A stretch of DNA of 64,000 bases from Isoetes taiwanensis (taxonomy: Eukaryota > Streptophyta > Lycopodiopsida > Isoetales > Isoetaceae): assembly GCA_021234155.1 (NCBI GenBank), contig JAJEKV010000026.1:16110283-16174282 (forward strand), read 5' to 3'. Positions 12,613-23,888 of this stretch are shown here, piece after piece (within the stretch, counting starts at the first letter, position 1; every line of letters starts with the position of its first letter). The position numbers and the translations under genes were made by a program. The notes under the pieces are model-generated. The model did not search any database. It was not told the origin of the DNA and saw only the letters and a program-made list of their open reading frames with translations.

Positions 12613-12761
12613 TGTCCATCGCGGTGGTGGTTTAGTGGTAAGGCCTTAGATTGGGATGACCCCACCAGGGTTCAAAACCCACTAGCTACCATCAGGTGGG
12701 AGACGTGGGTGGGTGCAAATCCCACCAACCTTGCCTTCAAAAAAAAAAAAAAAAAAAAAAG
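12613..12761 (+). mobile_element. tRNA-derived SINE with target-site duplication
   Basis: The head carries a pol III A box (TGGTTTAGTGG) and a B box (GGTTCAAAACC), in the arrangement of a tRNA gene. A short body ends CCTTGCCTTC and is followed by a run of about 22 A. The copy is flanked by the 10-bp direct repeat AAGTAAAAGT at 12603-12612 and 12762-12771. The total is about 149 bp. SINEs of this type are transcribed by pol III and mobilised by LINE enzymes. It lies 660 bp downstream of the sigma-factor stop. Confidence 0.9.
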
Positions 12762-12794
12762 AAGTAAAAGTAGAGGTTGATTTAGATAAATAAA

Positions 12795-13210
12795 GTAGAG
12801 GCTGATTCAGATAAAGAAAAATGGAAATGAGCACGTGGCGATATCTGATTATCATAGGGCTGAATTGCACCTAGTCCTCCTTTAGGGTCGACCATTTGCC
12901 GTATTGTTTAACATATGCTTCATCCAGGAATAAGGTTGGCAAATTATCCGAGGCATAAGGTTTTGGCAAAAAAAAAGAAAAAAGAAAAGTAAAAGCTGAA
13001 TGTAAAGTAGAGGTTGATTCAGATAAAGAAAAATGGAAATGAGCACGTGGCGATATCTGATTATCATAGGGCTGAATTGCACCTAACCCTCCTTTAGGTA
13101 TTAGTAATGAAAGGTAGTACAAGGGTTTTCGACCATTTGCCGTATTGTTTAACATATGCTTCATCTAGGAATAAGGTTGGCAAATTATCCGAGGCATAAG
13201 GTTTTGGCAA
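12795..13210. repeat. Tandem duplication of about 210-bp unit
   Basis: The segment from GTAGAGGCTGATTCAGAT to GGCATAAGGTTTTGGCAA occurs at 12795-12969 and again at 13007-13210. The second copy has about 30 bp (TATTAGTAATGAAAGG...) that the first lacks. The rest is nearly identical. It directly follows the SINE. Confidence 0.85.
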
Positions 13211-15966
13211 TGGTTAGGCGGAAGGGGGAATTTTTCTTTTTTTTTTTTTTCCTTTTTTTTTCTTTTTTTAAGAAAGCCATGGTTTTAGAATGGACTAGAT
13301 CGCCATGTGTTGCTGAGCATGGCGGCCAGACCAGTGCCACTCGTTCTTTATTGGAAGGAAGTCGGAGCATGTCTGGTGGCTAGATCCTACTAGATAGGTC
13401 GGAATTGTAGGATCATTTAGGGGATCAGGGAGTGAGTCAACCAGAAGAACAAAGTTGGGGTCTCTGGCAGAGTCGGGATCGTGGAGTGAAGGTGATCTGA
13501 AGACTGACTATTCTGCTACTGATATTAGGCCTTTCAATAGAGTCCTTAAGGGATTAGAACTCTGCTGCAACAGATCCTCTTTGGTGTCAATGGGATTGTT
13601 TGCATGGGCTCTATGTAGGGCAAAATTTTAGTGCCCAATTTCTCATATGGTTTTCCATTTCACAGGCAAAGAGTGTGGTGATACAAAGTAGGAGATGGTG
13701 TTCTAATTTTGTATGAAATGGTCTATGTTCTTGCTTTGAAGGCGCACTGTGGACTGTGTGATGCGGCAAACTTATTTCTGAAGCTTGTGCTTTTCATGCC
13801 TCTGTCATTCACTTTTGTTGTGTAGCCTAATATGAAGTGTAGAAAGTTTCTACATGCGGTTCGTACATGTCTAATTGCACCCATAGTGTATCAAACCCCC
13901 TCACTTGAAGATTAGGTCAAGAATTTTAAGGCAATCCAACTAAATGGTGGACATCCATTCCTTTTATAGCCCATACGATAGAAGGTTTGCTGCATTACAT
14001 GTGATTTTCCTATCTTATCAACAGTTGCCATCCTACCAGAAAAAGGTAGGGGATCACAAAATGGACGACGACAAAGAAAGGAAGAGGTAGTTATCCGACG
14101 TTTTAGTACCATGCAATAAAAACAAGGTACTCATGCACGATGGGTTGCCCTCGGATCTTCAGAATTAGCTAATGTATGCCTTTTGGCATAGTCCTAGGCA
14201 TTTTCCACACGCAAATGTATTATTCGCAAATGCCTCAAAATGCATTGAATACCTTCCAAACTAAAATTCAAAGGGGTAGAGGCAAGCACAATATAATTTA
14301 CTATGCGAGCAAGGTGTTGTGCACGGAGGGTTGCCCTCTGGGCCTGAGGGTATAATTTGCATGATTTTTGTTTCGATCTCGTTTCATTAGGGCAGTGGGC
14401 TCACTAGGCCTAAACTAGGCATAATGGCCTTAGTCATTGAGCTCAACCTATTTTGTTTGTTCCATTTCTGTTTGCGATAGAATAACATATAACAAGAAAT
14501 TTATTATCAACACACTTACTAGCAATAAGTGTTGTGGGGGTATTTCAATCTCCTAATAAGTTCTTTTTGAATCGTTAAGCTGTGTAAATAGATATCCAAA
14601 TATGAATTTCTATCTTCAAACTATAAAATAAACCAAATACCTACTCATGTTATGTTGCGAGTTAAATGTATTTAAAACCATGCAGATGTGGATTGCAATG
14701 ACAATTAAAAGATTTTATTGACTTGGCCATAGAGTTTTGCAACAATGGGCTCATTAGAGAGACACCCCAACTGTTCATGCAAGAATGGGCTCATTATGGA
14801 GATACCCTAACCATTCATGTTTCTAGAGTTACAATATGGTGGTGCCATTTCGAACAGGTCAACAAATAGTTTAAAAAAAAGAAATATTGCTGCATTTTGA
14901 ATCCCACTGATACTGGAAGACATTTAATACTTCTATCTTGTGCCTAATCTTGTTCTACGATAACATCATGAATAGGAATTGAGTGTATTCCTTCTGTTGT
15001 AGAAAAATCAACTCACATGACACGAAAATTTTGTTAACAGTAGAGGTACGTAATAGAACTGACATTCCTTGGATGGGTCGCCCTACTTGCATGTCCTATT
15101 TATGCCGCCTTCTTCCTCATTTCTAGTTATCCGCATTCTCTTGAGCTCTTTTCCATTTTGCTCATTTTTTGCTCCACAAAGTCTTTCTCTATCCTGCTAC
15201 CTTCTAGTTCACCTCCTCATCTCTATCCAAATTTGTCGCACAAGAGGATGTCTGGCAGCTCTTCACAATACTAGTACTAGCTTAGGTATTGGACAAAATC
15301 CATAGCAGAAGGTATTAAAGTTGAATTTTCATATTTTTGTAGCGTGCCATAACATATGATTCTAATTGCATTCTTATGAATTGTGTATGTTATTCTATAC
15401 AAGAAATACAAAGAGTGCTCTATAAATACTACTAACATATGCACACACGAATACAACAACACAATCATATGAAAACCATAACAAAATAGCCGTATAACTA
15501 TACATTTTGCGCAAGAACCATTTTTTGGATATTAATTTTGATAGATATCAGAAGGGACCTTATTAATTGAGTGCTGAGCATGTGCCACTCCATACATAGC
15601 CATCCTGCAATTTAGATGCAATTAGTACAACACCTTCACCTGCAAAAGGCTAAATTAATTTTCAACAACGTGAAGAGTATATTTTTATGGAGTCTGCCAA
15701 AGATACTATTAACCAAAGAATACCATGAGCGAGACGAGCACAACTTGTGAGTATACCTATCTAATAGCTCTCACTGGTCCAAGTCACCTCTCGTGTGAAT
15801 ATGCACCCAGACAAAATAAGGTCTTAGGGAGAGTATAATTCTAGATATTTGAAGTTTGTGTTGTTACATGGTTGTATCATATTGAAAAGAAAAGAAAAAT
15901 TGCCCCTTCCGGGCCAAAAAGAGTTCACAATCTTAAAACATTCCATGAACTATTGAGAATACTAAT
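13211..15966. other. Intergenic, poly-T tracts, nothing coding
   Basis: A pyrimidine-rich tract (T runs broken by C) fills about 13231-13272. No gene or element ends could be supported beyond it. At 15793-15809 GTGTGAATATGCACCCA matches the terminal inverted repeat of the MITE candidate at 52069-52348, suggesting a half-copy. Confidence 0.4.
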
Positions 15967-16381
15967 TGTCATGAATCTACTCGATAAATAAGAAAACACA
16001 CGTAAAAAATACGCAAGGAATGCATGAAAATCTGACATATAATCAAGAATAAAGAATAGAATGGCTCGAAGGCAAGCAAGAATATGAGACAGATGCTTAG
16101 AAGCATCAAGACTGGTGTTGAACTGGAATGGTGCGACAAGAATGAGTGTCTTTTATATATACCTAGACCAATGGTCAAGATTGTGCCACTCCAATGGATG
16201 AGATCGTGCAAAGTTTCACGCACACATAGGTTCTGGAATGTTTAGAGTCATTTGCATATAATACCATAGCAAGATCATACTATTAAGAAGTATAGGTAGG
16301 CTTACAACTAGGTGCAACTATTTGCATATGCATGACAATCATCTTTGTACGTACGAGTAAAATATTCATGTGGTGGTCACA
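15967..16381 (-). repeat. 3' LTR of the chromovirus
   Basis: On the minus strand it starts TGTGACCACCACATG and ends TTCATGACA, about 415 bp with TG...CA ends. The part next to the outer end matches 24761-24838 (CATGAACCTACTC, GCAAGGAATACGTG, AATCTAACATATAA), which identifies the 5' LTR remnant. Confidence 0.7.
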
Positions 16382-16394
16382 CCGTCCCCCTCGT
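16382..16394 (-). other. Polypurine tract of the chromovirus
   Basis: The plus strand CCGTCCCCCTCG gives a minus-strand GAGGGGGACGG immediately before the 3' LTR. Confidence 0.6.
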
Positions 16395-16479
16395 AGCCTT
16401 TAAGTTAGATGCCAGATTATTCGAACTTGGCTTATTTGGTTAACAGTTATAGAACTCTGCAATTTTGTCAGGAGCATTA

Positions 16480-16770
16480 AACAGATTCTCGGCAAGTTTC
16501 CAAATTCGATCACTTGAAGAATATCCTCACAACCATTCAAATAGTAAAAATGACACCACGGGAACTTAGAGTCCAAAAAATTTCGAACTTCAAATTCTTC
16601 ATGATCATCAATTTCGACTTGTAATGGGAGGTAGAGATACTCGATTTAGAAATGGATTTGCCGTATATGGTCCCAACAAAGAGACATGAAATTTCGAGTG
16701 AAGTCGAATCGATGGTGGAAGATTCAACAACATGTAGCATTACCAATTCAATCAATGATCTAATAGGGCC
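16480..16770 (-). pseudogene. Chromodomain end of the chromovirus polyprotein
   Basis: The minus strand, allowing frame changes, reads FHVSLLGPY, then DDHEEFEVRNFLDSKF, then a WKLAENLFNA-like segment. This is the usual HVSLL-(E)PY linker followed by a chromodomain (EVE.IL..R / W.PE.NL) of plant chromoviruses. Several frame breaks are present. Confidence 0.65.
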
Positions 16771-16860
16771 CTAGCACCAATAGTCGAGCTTGTTACAGGA
16801 ACAAGCTGTCGGCAGGTCTAAGCACAAAAACCAAACAAGATCACCAACTGCAAATGGAAG

Positions 16861-16905
16861 AAGGGGGAGGGGGGGTAGGGGGAGTGGGAGGGGAGGGAGA
16901 GGGCG
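16861..16905 (+). other. G-run cluster, G-quadruplex candidate
   Basis: The plus strand has at least seven runs of three or more G separated by one to five bases within 45 bp, inside the integrase C-terminal coding of the chromovirus. Confidence 0.6.
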
Positions 16906-17048
16906 GGAGGATGCCGGGTCAAGATGATGATGATAATGTGATTGGGCCTGGAGAAGATGGCGGGGAAGATCATCATAGAGCATGTGGAGATTCTTGAGCC
17001 GGGCCTCGGCACTGGAATTGACTGAGCCATATTCGGGGGGCAATGAGG

Positions 17049-17318
17049 GACCATCAAGAATGAGTGCTAGAATTAACAAAGAACGGTGCCTTAGCCATAG
17101 AAGTATGGATAGAATTATTGTAAGAAAATTCTGCCAAAGATAGCCAATCAACCCAATCATCCTATTGATAATCGATAATGAAGGACCATCAAGAATGGGT
17201 GCTAGAATTAACAAAGAACGATGCCTTAGCCATAAAAGTATGGACAAAATTATTGTAAGAAAATTCTACCAAAGGTAGCCAATCAACCCAATCATCCTGT
17301 TGATAATCGATGTAGCAT
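17049..17318. repeat. 135-bp tandem duplication in the integrase region
   Basis: GGACCATCAAGAATG begins each copy, at 17049 and 17184. The copies differ at only a handful of bases. The period equals 45 codons. Confidence 0.8.
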
Positions 17319-17999
17319 CATAAATACTACTCAAGAGTCTCATTAGTGCATTCCACTTACCCATTGGTCTCTAGATAATGTCCAAAAAAGGATGAACATT
17401 TCACCGGTCACTGACCATGGTATCTGGTAAGCCATAGAGTTGGACGATTTCTCTGGAGATGGAGGTTATTCGTGGCTTCACTAGAGATGGAGGTGTTGCA
17501 AGGAACGAAATGCCTCATCTTGGAGAAGTAGTCAATGACCGCAAGGATGGCATCATGGTCCTCGACAGATGGGGGCTCAACAATGAAATCCACTAAAATG
17601 CTTTTCCAAGGACCGATTGGAACTGGTAAAGTGTAAAGTAGGCCATTCCAAGATGCTTGAGAGCTTTTGCATGACAACAAGTGTGACATGAGCATACAGA
17701 AATTTCGATAGTGTGGCGAAGACCTGTCCACCAATCATCTCGAGCAATGAGTTCTAGGGTTTTGGCAATACTAAAGTGGCCAACGAGAGGAGAATCATGA
17801 CATAAATTGAAGTCGAGGAGTATCATCAGGAACATATAGAATATTGTGCCAGCATTGAGGTGGAGCATCCAAGGAAGAGCCCGAACCAAGGTGAAAAAGA
17901 ATATCCTGAGCCAAGGAATCCGTTGTAAGTGTCATCCGAATTGCATCTAGCATAGTGCTATCATGAAGGATCTCGAACAATGAAGTGGATAAAAGCTAC

Positions 18000-18324
18000 A
18001 ATCGATTAGGACCAAGATGACCTAGAACTACTGATCAAATGTTGGTTCCCCTCTCTTAGGTTCTAAATAAGATCTACGAGAAAGAGCATCTGGTTTCAAT
18101 GGAGTGCATCAGGCCAAAATTTGATGATGGGATAATACTTGTGTATGCCATCGATTCTGGGAATGATTAAGAATTTGAGCAGACTGAAAATACTTCAAGT
18201 TTTGATGATCAGCGTACACAGTCATTTTATGAGGAGAGCCTTCAAGAAGTCATTGCTACTCTTGAAAAGAGTCAACAATCACCGAAAGTTCCTTATTATA
18301 AATACGATAGTTGATTTCAGCAGC
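18000..18324 (-). pseudogene. RNase H part of the chromovirus (distal half)
   Basis: The minus strand reads AAEINYRIYNKELSVIVDSF, a short frameshifted gap, then [20 protein letters not shown] and PDALSRRSYLEP. These are the usual IHDKELLA, TDH.NL and PDALSRR landmarks. The proximal half is at 20896-21193, separated by the inserted element at 18330-20890. Confidence 0.8.
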
Positions 18325-18329
18325 ATTGA

Positions 18330-19501
18330 GATAACACACCTAGGAGGTTATTGGGTAAGAAATTAACATAAGTATTGACCTTAGGATAGAATAGTAAATT
18401 AGACCTTAGGAAGGAATAATACCATGGAAATTATAGTTGTAGATATCAATTTCCTATATAGTGAGTGGTGGAGCAAGTATGGCTTCTCTCCAAAGATAGT
18501 GAAGATACTTGAGTAGAAAATAGCTAGGATATTAATCCTAGAATAGAGAAGATGTTCTAACCATCCTGGACCTTTAAATTTGAAATAGATTTAATATCTA
18601 GATATGTTCTAATTTAGAAAAGACAGATAGTATTAAAAAGGGCAAACTTGAAATGTCGTAACTTGACGAGCAATCATCAGAATGGAGCGATCTTGAGCAT
18701 TCTAGAAAGCTCTCGGAGTCTAGTTTCAGAATTGAGTTGCATCGCTCGTAACTTCTTATTGTTAAGGAGATATCACAGAAAGAGTGGGCAGGGGTCAAAC
18801 AAGACTGCATATGGAAGATTCTTAGGTGGGTATCCAGAGCCGGATCTGTGGAGTTTCTCTTGGAGTCATCTTTTTTTTTTTTTTTGGTTGATCATTTGTT
18901 GAAAAGCTTGCATGTTTATATTGTTATGTCCGTTGTGCATGTTTACTTTGTTATTGGTTCGTTACGATTGCATTTGCAAATATAATGAGACGTTAAAGAA
19001 TGAATATATATGAAAGAACTCGCCCCTTTGTCGATGCTGAAGGATCTAAGCCATAGAGCAACGTGCATACCAGATGATTGGTATATAAGCGTATATCATG
19101 TCGCGAACGATATATGGGTGGACCGGGTGAGGGATTGATCATGCTTGGATCATTAATAAATAATACATGTGTGTTACTTGTGATGTTTCCCAGATTCTCA
19201 AATTAAGGTGATGGTTTACCCACTTAGTCCTCCCTAGGACTAACCTCATCTTTCTCTTATTTCTCCTTATAGATAAGGATGGTAGCTACGTGAGTTTTGC
19301 GCAACGGGAAACGTGGGATAATAGCAGAGATGTCACGGGATAGATTTTATATGGACTATGAGTAGTTGGAAACTTGGATTTTTGAGTGTCAAGGACCATT
19401 GTTACTAAAGTTCTCATAACCAAAGAAAGTCATGTATTACTCTAGTCTCAATTATTTCTCTATGTTTATTTTCAAGTGTTAAATGCCCTAGGAGCATTTT
19501 A
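18330..19501 (+). repeat. 5' LTR of the nested element
   Basis: Ends GGAGCATTTTA just before the PBS. The segment from TATAAGCGTATATC to CTCAATTATTTCTC is repeated in the 3' LTR. Confidence 0.7.
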
Positions 19502-19877
19502 TTTGGTATCAGAGATAGAGTTCATGATCATTAACCATTGTTAGTTATAGGCCAAAGAAAGTTGGTTATGGAGCCATGACAATGAGAAAAATATTCGAGT
19601 TATGGAAAACCAAGAAAGAAGAAACTTCTTGGTGGAATAATTCTGGCCGAGGGAGAGTTTTAGAATTAGTTTTATGTCCCAAACCTAATACCTAAACTTG
19701 AGTTTCTACACATTAGAAATAGTCCAAATTAATCTTAATCTTTGTAGTGGTAAGGGTAGTCAACCCCGAAGGGCATATGGAGTAGAAAATAGTTTTAGAT
19801 ATGTCTTGTACCTTGGACATCTTGGTCTGCCTATAGAAATTTAATGACCTTGCCTAAAGGAAAATACACAGATTATC

Positions 19878-20030
19878 ATGGAGGGTGATGATGGTATTGT
19901 TGCCATTGAAATGGTGTGCCAAACATTGCAAAGAGTCCAGCAACAGTTGAGTCTGCACCAAAAATCAGATTCTAATCCAAAGAAGCACAAGAGGAACGAA
20001 AGACTTTCAAGAGAAAACTACAAGAGATAG
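19878..20030 (+). pseudogene. gag N-terminus of the nested element
   Basis: An ATG opens 50 codons (MEGDDGIVAIEMV, then QTLQRVQQQLSLHQ) before a TAG. The Gln-rich helical start and its place after a PBS fit a gag. The rest is deleted. Confidence 0.5.
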
Positions 20031-20074
20031 AAAAGACTTTCAAGAGGAAAGTACAAGAGATAGAAAATATAAGA

Positions 20075-20890
20075 TGTGTGTAATTTACAAATTGCTCCTA
20101 TAATTTTATGAAAGAGTTTTCTTGGACGTGGCCAACCCAAGTTACAACACTCATAACTCCTTACGGTTAGGGAGATATCACATAAAAAGTGGGCATGGCT
20201 CAAACAAGACTTCACATGGAAGATTCTTTGGTGGTTAGCTGGAGCCGGATCTTTGGAGTTTCTGTTGGAGTCATTTTTTCTTTTGGTTGATCATTTGTTG
20301 AAAAGCTTGCATCTTTACATTGTTATTTTCGTTGTGCATGTTTACTTTGTTACTGATTCTTTACGGTTGTATTTGCAAATATAATGAGATGTTAAAGAAT
20401 GAATGTGTATGAAATAATCCGTCCTTTTGTCAAAGCTGAAGGGATCTAGGCGGTAGAGCAATGTGCATATCAGGTGATTGGTATATAAGCGTATATCGTG
20501 TCGCGAACGATATACAGGTGGACCCGAGTGAGGGACTAATCATTAATAACTAATACATATGTGTTACTTGTAATGTTTCCCAGATTCTCAGGTTACGATG
20601 ATGGTTAACCCACTTAGTCCTCTCTAGGACTAATGCCGCCTTTCTCTTATTTCTCCTTACAGATAGGGTTGGTGGCTAAGTGAGTTTTGCGCAGCGGGAA
20701 GCGTGGGATAATAGCAGAGATGTCAATGGATAGATTTTCTATGGACTATGAGTAATTGAAAACTCGAATTTCGAGTGTCAAGGACCATCGTTACTGAAGT
20801 TCTCATAACTAAAGAAGGTTATTTATAATTTTAGTCTCAATTATTTCTCTATGTTGATTTTCAAGTGTTAAACACCCTATGAGCATTTCA
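20075..20890 (+). repeat. 3' LTR (5'-truncated) of the nested element
   Basis: Matches the last 800 bp of 18330-19501, ending CCTATGAGCATTTCA. Confidence 0.7.
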
Positions 20891-20895
20891 ACTGA

Positions 20896-21193
20896 ACTTT
20901 TGAAAATGATATGCGATCACATGAAGCTCATGATCACCTCCCTCATTTGACAAGATGCTACGAAGAGCAAAATCTGAGGTGTCAGCTTCGAGAATATAGG
21001 GATGCAAAGGATCTGAATGTGCAAGGATAGGTGCCGCTGTGAAGGCATGCTTCAGAGTGATAAAAATTGATTCTTCTTCAACTGTCCACTCAAATAGAGC
21101 ATCCTTCCTGGTAAGACATGTGGCAAGACAATCTTCGAATAATTCTTGATGAAGTGCAATAAACATTGGCAAACCCCAAAAAGCACTGCACAT
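20896..21193 (-). pseudogene. RT-RNase H junction of the chromovirus (proximal half)
   Basis: The minus strand carries FEWTVEEESIFITLKHAFTA and APILAHSDPLHPYILEADTS, corresponding to the F.W......AF..LK and APVL..PD...F.LETDAS landmarks. The frame ends at HVIAYHFQKFS where the nested element inserted. Confidence 0.8.
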
Positions 21194-21197
21194 TCTT

Positions 21198-21817
21198 TTT
21201 TTTTTTTTTTTTTTTTTTTGAAGGTAAGAAATTTTTGTATTAATAGATAGGAAGAATTACAACATATGGCCCCTTATGGACCAGATAGAAATTAAGCACA
21301 TGGATCCCAAATGGATCAGATTTCATATTCACAACTACAGTACTAATATGCATTTCTCAACCTCTTCTTCTATCCAACTAGTACTACATGATCAGAACCA
21401 ATCTTCCCAGCTAGATGGAGTACTACAGGAGCCAAGTACACACTTTCCTTTAGCTGCAAATAAGTCTTGATAGCACCATAAAAACCACCTCTTGTAAGAG
21501 TAGAGATGAACAGAGAAAGGCATGAAGAAATCATGAGCAATCTCCCGCATTGCTCAAGGAAGCTAACACAGCTCCAAATAACCCATTCTGCAGATTAATC
21601 AATACGGATTGTTCCAGGAGAGATGTTGCATTGTCAGGAGAAGTCTACATGAAATGGCTAGACACAAAGCCCTGCCACTAAAAGTATGGCAATCTCAAGC
21701 ATGAACTTGAATAAGCAGCATGCCATTCAAACATATCAGTATTTGAAGACATGTGGTTCCTGGCATAACAGTACCAGTGGCAATCAAGCATCAGTACTTG
21801 AAAAACCGCTCAGGCAT
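21198..21817 (-). mobile_element. 5'-truncated LINE-like retroposon with 16-bp target duplication
   Basis: The plus strand starts with a run of about 20 T followed by GAAGGTAAGAAATTTTTG, so the element is inserted on the minus strand with a poly-A tail. It is flanked by AGCACTGCACATTCTT (21182-21197) and AGCACTACACATTCTT (21818-21833), a target duplication with one difference. Joining the flanks restores the reading through the chromovirus RT-RNase H linker. The body is related to 53282-53860 (shared ATGAGCAATC..., ATTAATC..., GCATCAGTAC). No coding domain was recognised. Confidence 0.8.
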
Positions 21818-21833
21818 AGCACTACACATTCTT

Positions 21834-22620
21834 AACCGAAGAAAGTGTTTTTTAATCAAGAACTATATTGACCTTCTCTGGATCTATGGAGGCACCCTGA
21901 GATGTGATTCAGTAGCAAAGAAACTTGACATTGTTCTACTCGAACTGATACTTCTCCAGCTTGGCATAAAATCCATGTTCTCGCAGCTGCTTGAGGGCCT
22001 TCTGGACATGTATCTCATGCTCCTCTAGAGTCCTAGAGTAAATCAAAACATCATCCAAGTAGATGATAACAAAGATTCAAAACTTCTCGAAAGACATCAT
22101 TAGCCATGTGTTGAAAGACTACTACAGCATTGGTCAAGCCGAAGGGCATGACAGTGATTGTACCAAGTTCAGAAGGCTTTCTTTCACTCATCACCTTGAT
22201 CTAAATAAGATCGTAGGTGCTACAAAGATCAATCTTATGAAGTACCTTGCGCGTTCTTGCAGCTACTCAAGAAATCCTGGAACCAAAGGAAGAGGATACC
22301 AGTTGTGCATTGTGATCTAGTTGAGATTGCGGTAATCTACAACCGACTGCAAAGAGTTGTCCTTCTTGGAGACAAAGAAGATGGCAGCCCCGCAAGTGAC
22401 TAAGAATGTCAGGTAAACCCAGTCGCAAGATTCTCCTCGATATAAGTCGCAAAGCCTCCAACTCTGTTGGTGATAAGCCATAGATAAGGCCAATGGTGGG
22501 ATCCTCCTAGCTAGAGATTAATGGGGTAGTCATGTGGATGATAATCTAGAAGTTTACTGGCTTTGACCTCGTCGAAAACATCGACAAATTCATTGGGACA
22601 TCACTTAAGCGGAGCTAGTC
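21834..22620 (-). pseudogene. Reverse transcriptase of the chromovirus
   Basis: The minus strand reads AAIFFVSKKDNSLQSVVDYR, then WYPLPLVPGFLE, an FFVKKKDGSLR..DYR..N landmark of gypsy RT, and near 22050-21900 [20 protein letters not shown] with a following KLEKYQFE, the segment after the YLDD box. Stops interrupt it. Confidence 0.8.
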
Positions 22621-23518
22621 GACGGATGAACTTGAATTGCAAATATTGAACTATGATATTGCCTTCCAGATTTGATAAACTTGTGAAGAGAAATCTTCGA
22701 GATACAGAGTTGAGGGCGTAATTCCGATGATGAACCTTCCACAAAAACATGAACTTGGACAAGACCAGGAGCATGAGCAAAAGTAGGAACTGGAGCAAGA
22801 ACATGAACTCGAACATCATCTAGAACATTTCAGAATTTGGGACATGAACTGAAACAGAGACAAGAATAGGATTGGGGACATGGAACAGAAACATCAACTG
22901 GAACGAGCAAGAACGGAATCAGGGGCCCACGATACTGCCTTGATTGGAGTGGGTGTTGGCATAGAGGTAAGAACTGCGGAAGAACTAGGGAGCATAAGCA
23001 TGATGCACCCTACCACTTTTGAAACCTGCCAAAGTGCCTACACTAGGTACTTCTATGATGTTTATTGTTTCCTTGTTCTTTTCATGAAAACTAGTCCAAA
23101 ATTTCAAAATTAAAAGTTAAAAGCATGTTAATGTTCAAGGTAAGATAAAATGATACCATTGGATAAAAGAAATGAGTCCAATTTAATGCTTATTAATTAT
23201 TGAGACATTATAATACCCCGTACCCAGCATTAGGGTACTCTTTTAGGTATTTTTATGGTCCCTTAGTAGTATCTTTTTGAGGTAGTGTGCAGCATGCTTA
23301 TGCCTTTGGATTAGGCCTACAACCAACAAAGAGGAATGATCTAGAGCACTAATTAATCTGTGGATTATGCAACTCGAGCTAGGGAAGATCCACAACTACT
23401 GGCACATGTGGGCTAGCAATGAGATTGAAGGAAATTCTACAAGAATCTCCCTCGAACAGAAGCCTAAGAGGTGCAATACATCCCGTGACTACACCCGAGG
23501 AAATCTCACGTCTATCAA

Positions 23519-23882
23519 TTACACCAACATAACTGGTGTACTCGGCCCTTCTTCTAGGGTGTTGTGCTTAAAAACAAATGCATTATTCATAAAGCAAGCA
23601 TTTGCATCACAGGTTGCGCCAATACATCCAACCTCCCAACCCTCGACTCCAATAAAAAATTTCTTATTGACCGTATCTGATGGAATAAACCCTTCACTAC
23701 GTATGGAAGGAGTATGAGAAATGGCAGCTAGCCGTCGAGAGACTCCTACTACTCGGACTGGCCTTTGGAGTTTTTCGACTGATTTGGGCAATTAACAGAA
23801 CATCCGCGAGCAATATGGCCAGCTCCTCCATAGTAGAGGCAAAGATTAATCTCTCTCTTCTGCTACTTCTGGCAGCAGTCAA
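23519..23882 (-). pseudogene. Zinc knuckle and protease of the chromovirus
   Basis: A CCHC-type knuckle is visible at about 23850-23810 (C-L-Y-Y-G-G-A-G-H-I-A-R-G-C) with the second Cys replaced by Tyr. Downstream, NACFMNNAFVFKHN matches the segment after the protease active site (D-S-G-A..CFM...F...H). The active-site triplet itself is altered. Confidence 0.6.
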
Positions 23883-23888
23883 GGGCCC

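Larger units (their letters stand above)
16771..17980 (-). pseudogene. Integrase of the chromovirus
   Basis: From the N terminus: a zinc-binding part (VGHFSIAKTLELIARDDWW with CSCHTCCHAKA, about 17800-17680), the catalytic core start (GPWKSILVDFIVEPP, then DAILAVIDYFSKM, about 17620-17500) with the first Asp and following DYFSKM intact, and the C-terminal GPY/F-type segment (FAVGDLVWF ... KLDYW, about 16860-16771). A 135-bp direct duplication (17049-17183 and 17184-17318) lies between core and C terminus. A poly-Pro-coding, G-rich strand segment sits at 16861-16905. Stops and shifts show it is inactive. Confidence 0.75.
18330..20890 (+). mobile_element. Nested, internally deleted LTR retrotransposon
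   Basis: A 5' LTR (about 18330-19501) is followed by a canonical initiator-tRNA PBS (TTGGTATCAGAG, 19503-19514), a short leader, a gag start (19878-20030) and, after a deletion, a truncated 3' LTR (about 20075-20890). The two LTR copies align from about 18700/20110 to their ends with clear divergence. The element sits inside the RNase H codons of the chromovirus; flanks ATTGA (18325-18329) and ACTGA (20891-20895) look like a 5-bp target duplication with one change. Confidence 0.75.

Noticed and set aside
12613..12690. tRNA gene
   Set aside because: A and B boxes are present, but the sequence does not form a proper anticodon arm as written, ends in poly-A and has flanking target duplications: a SINE, not a tRNA gene.
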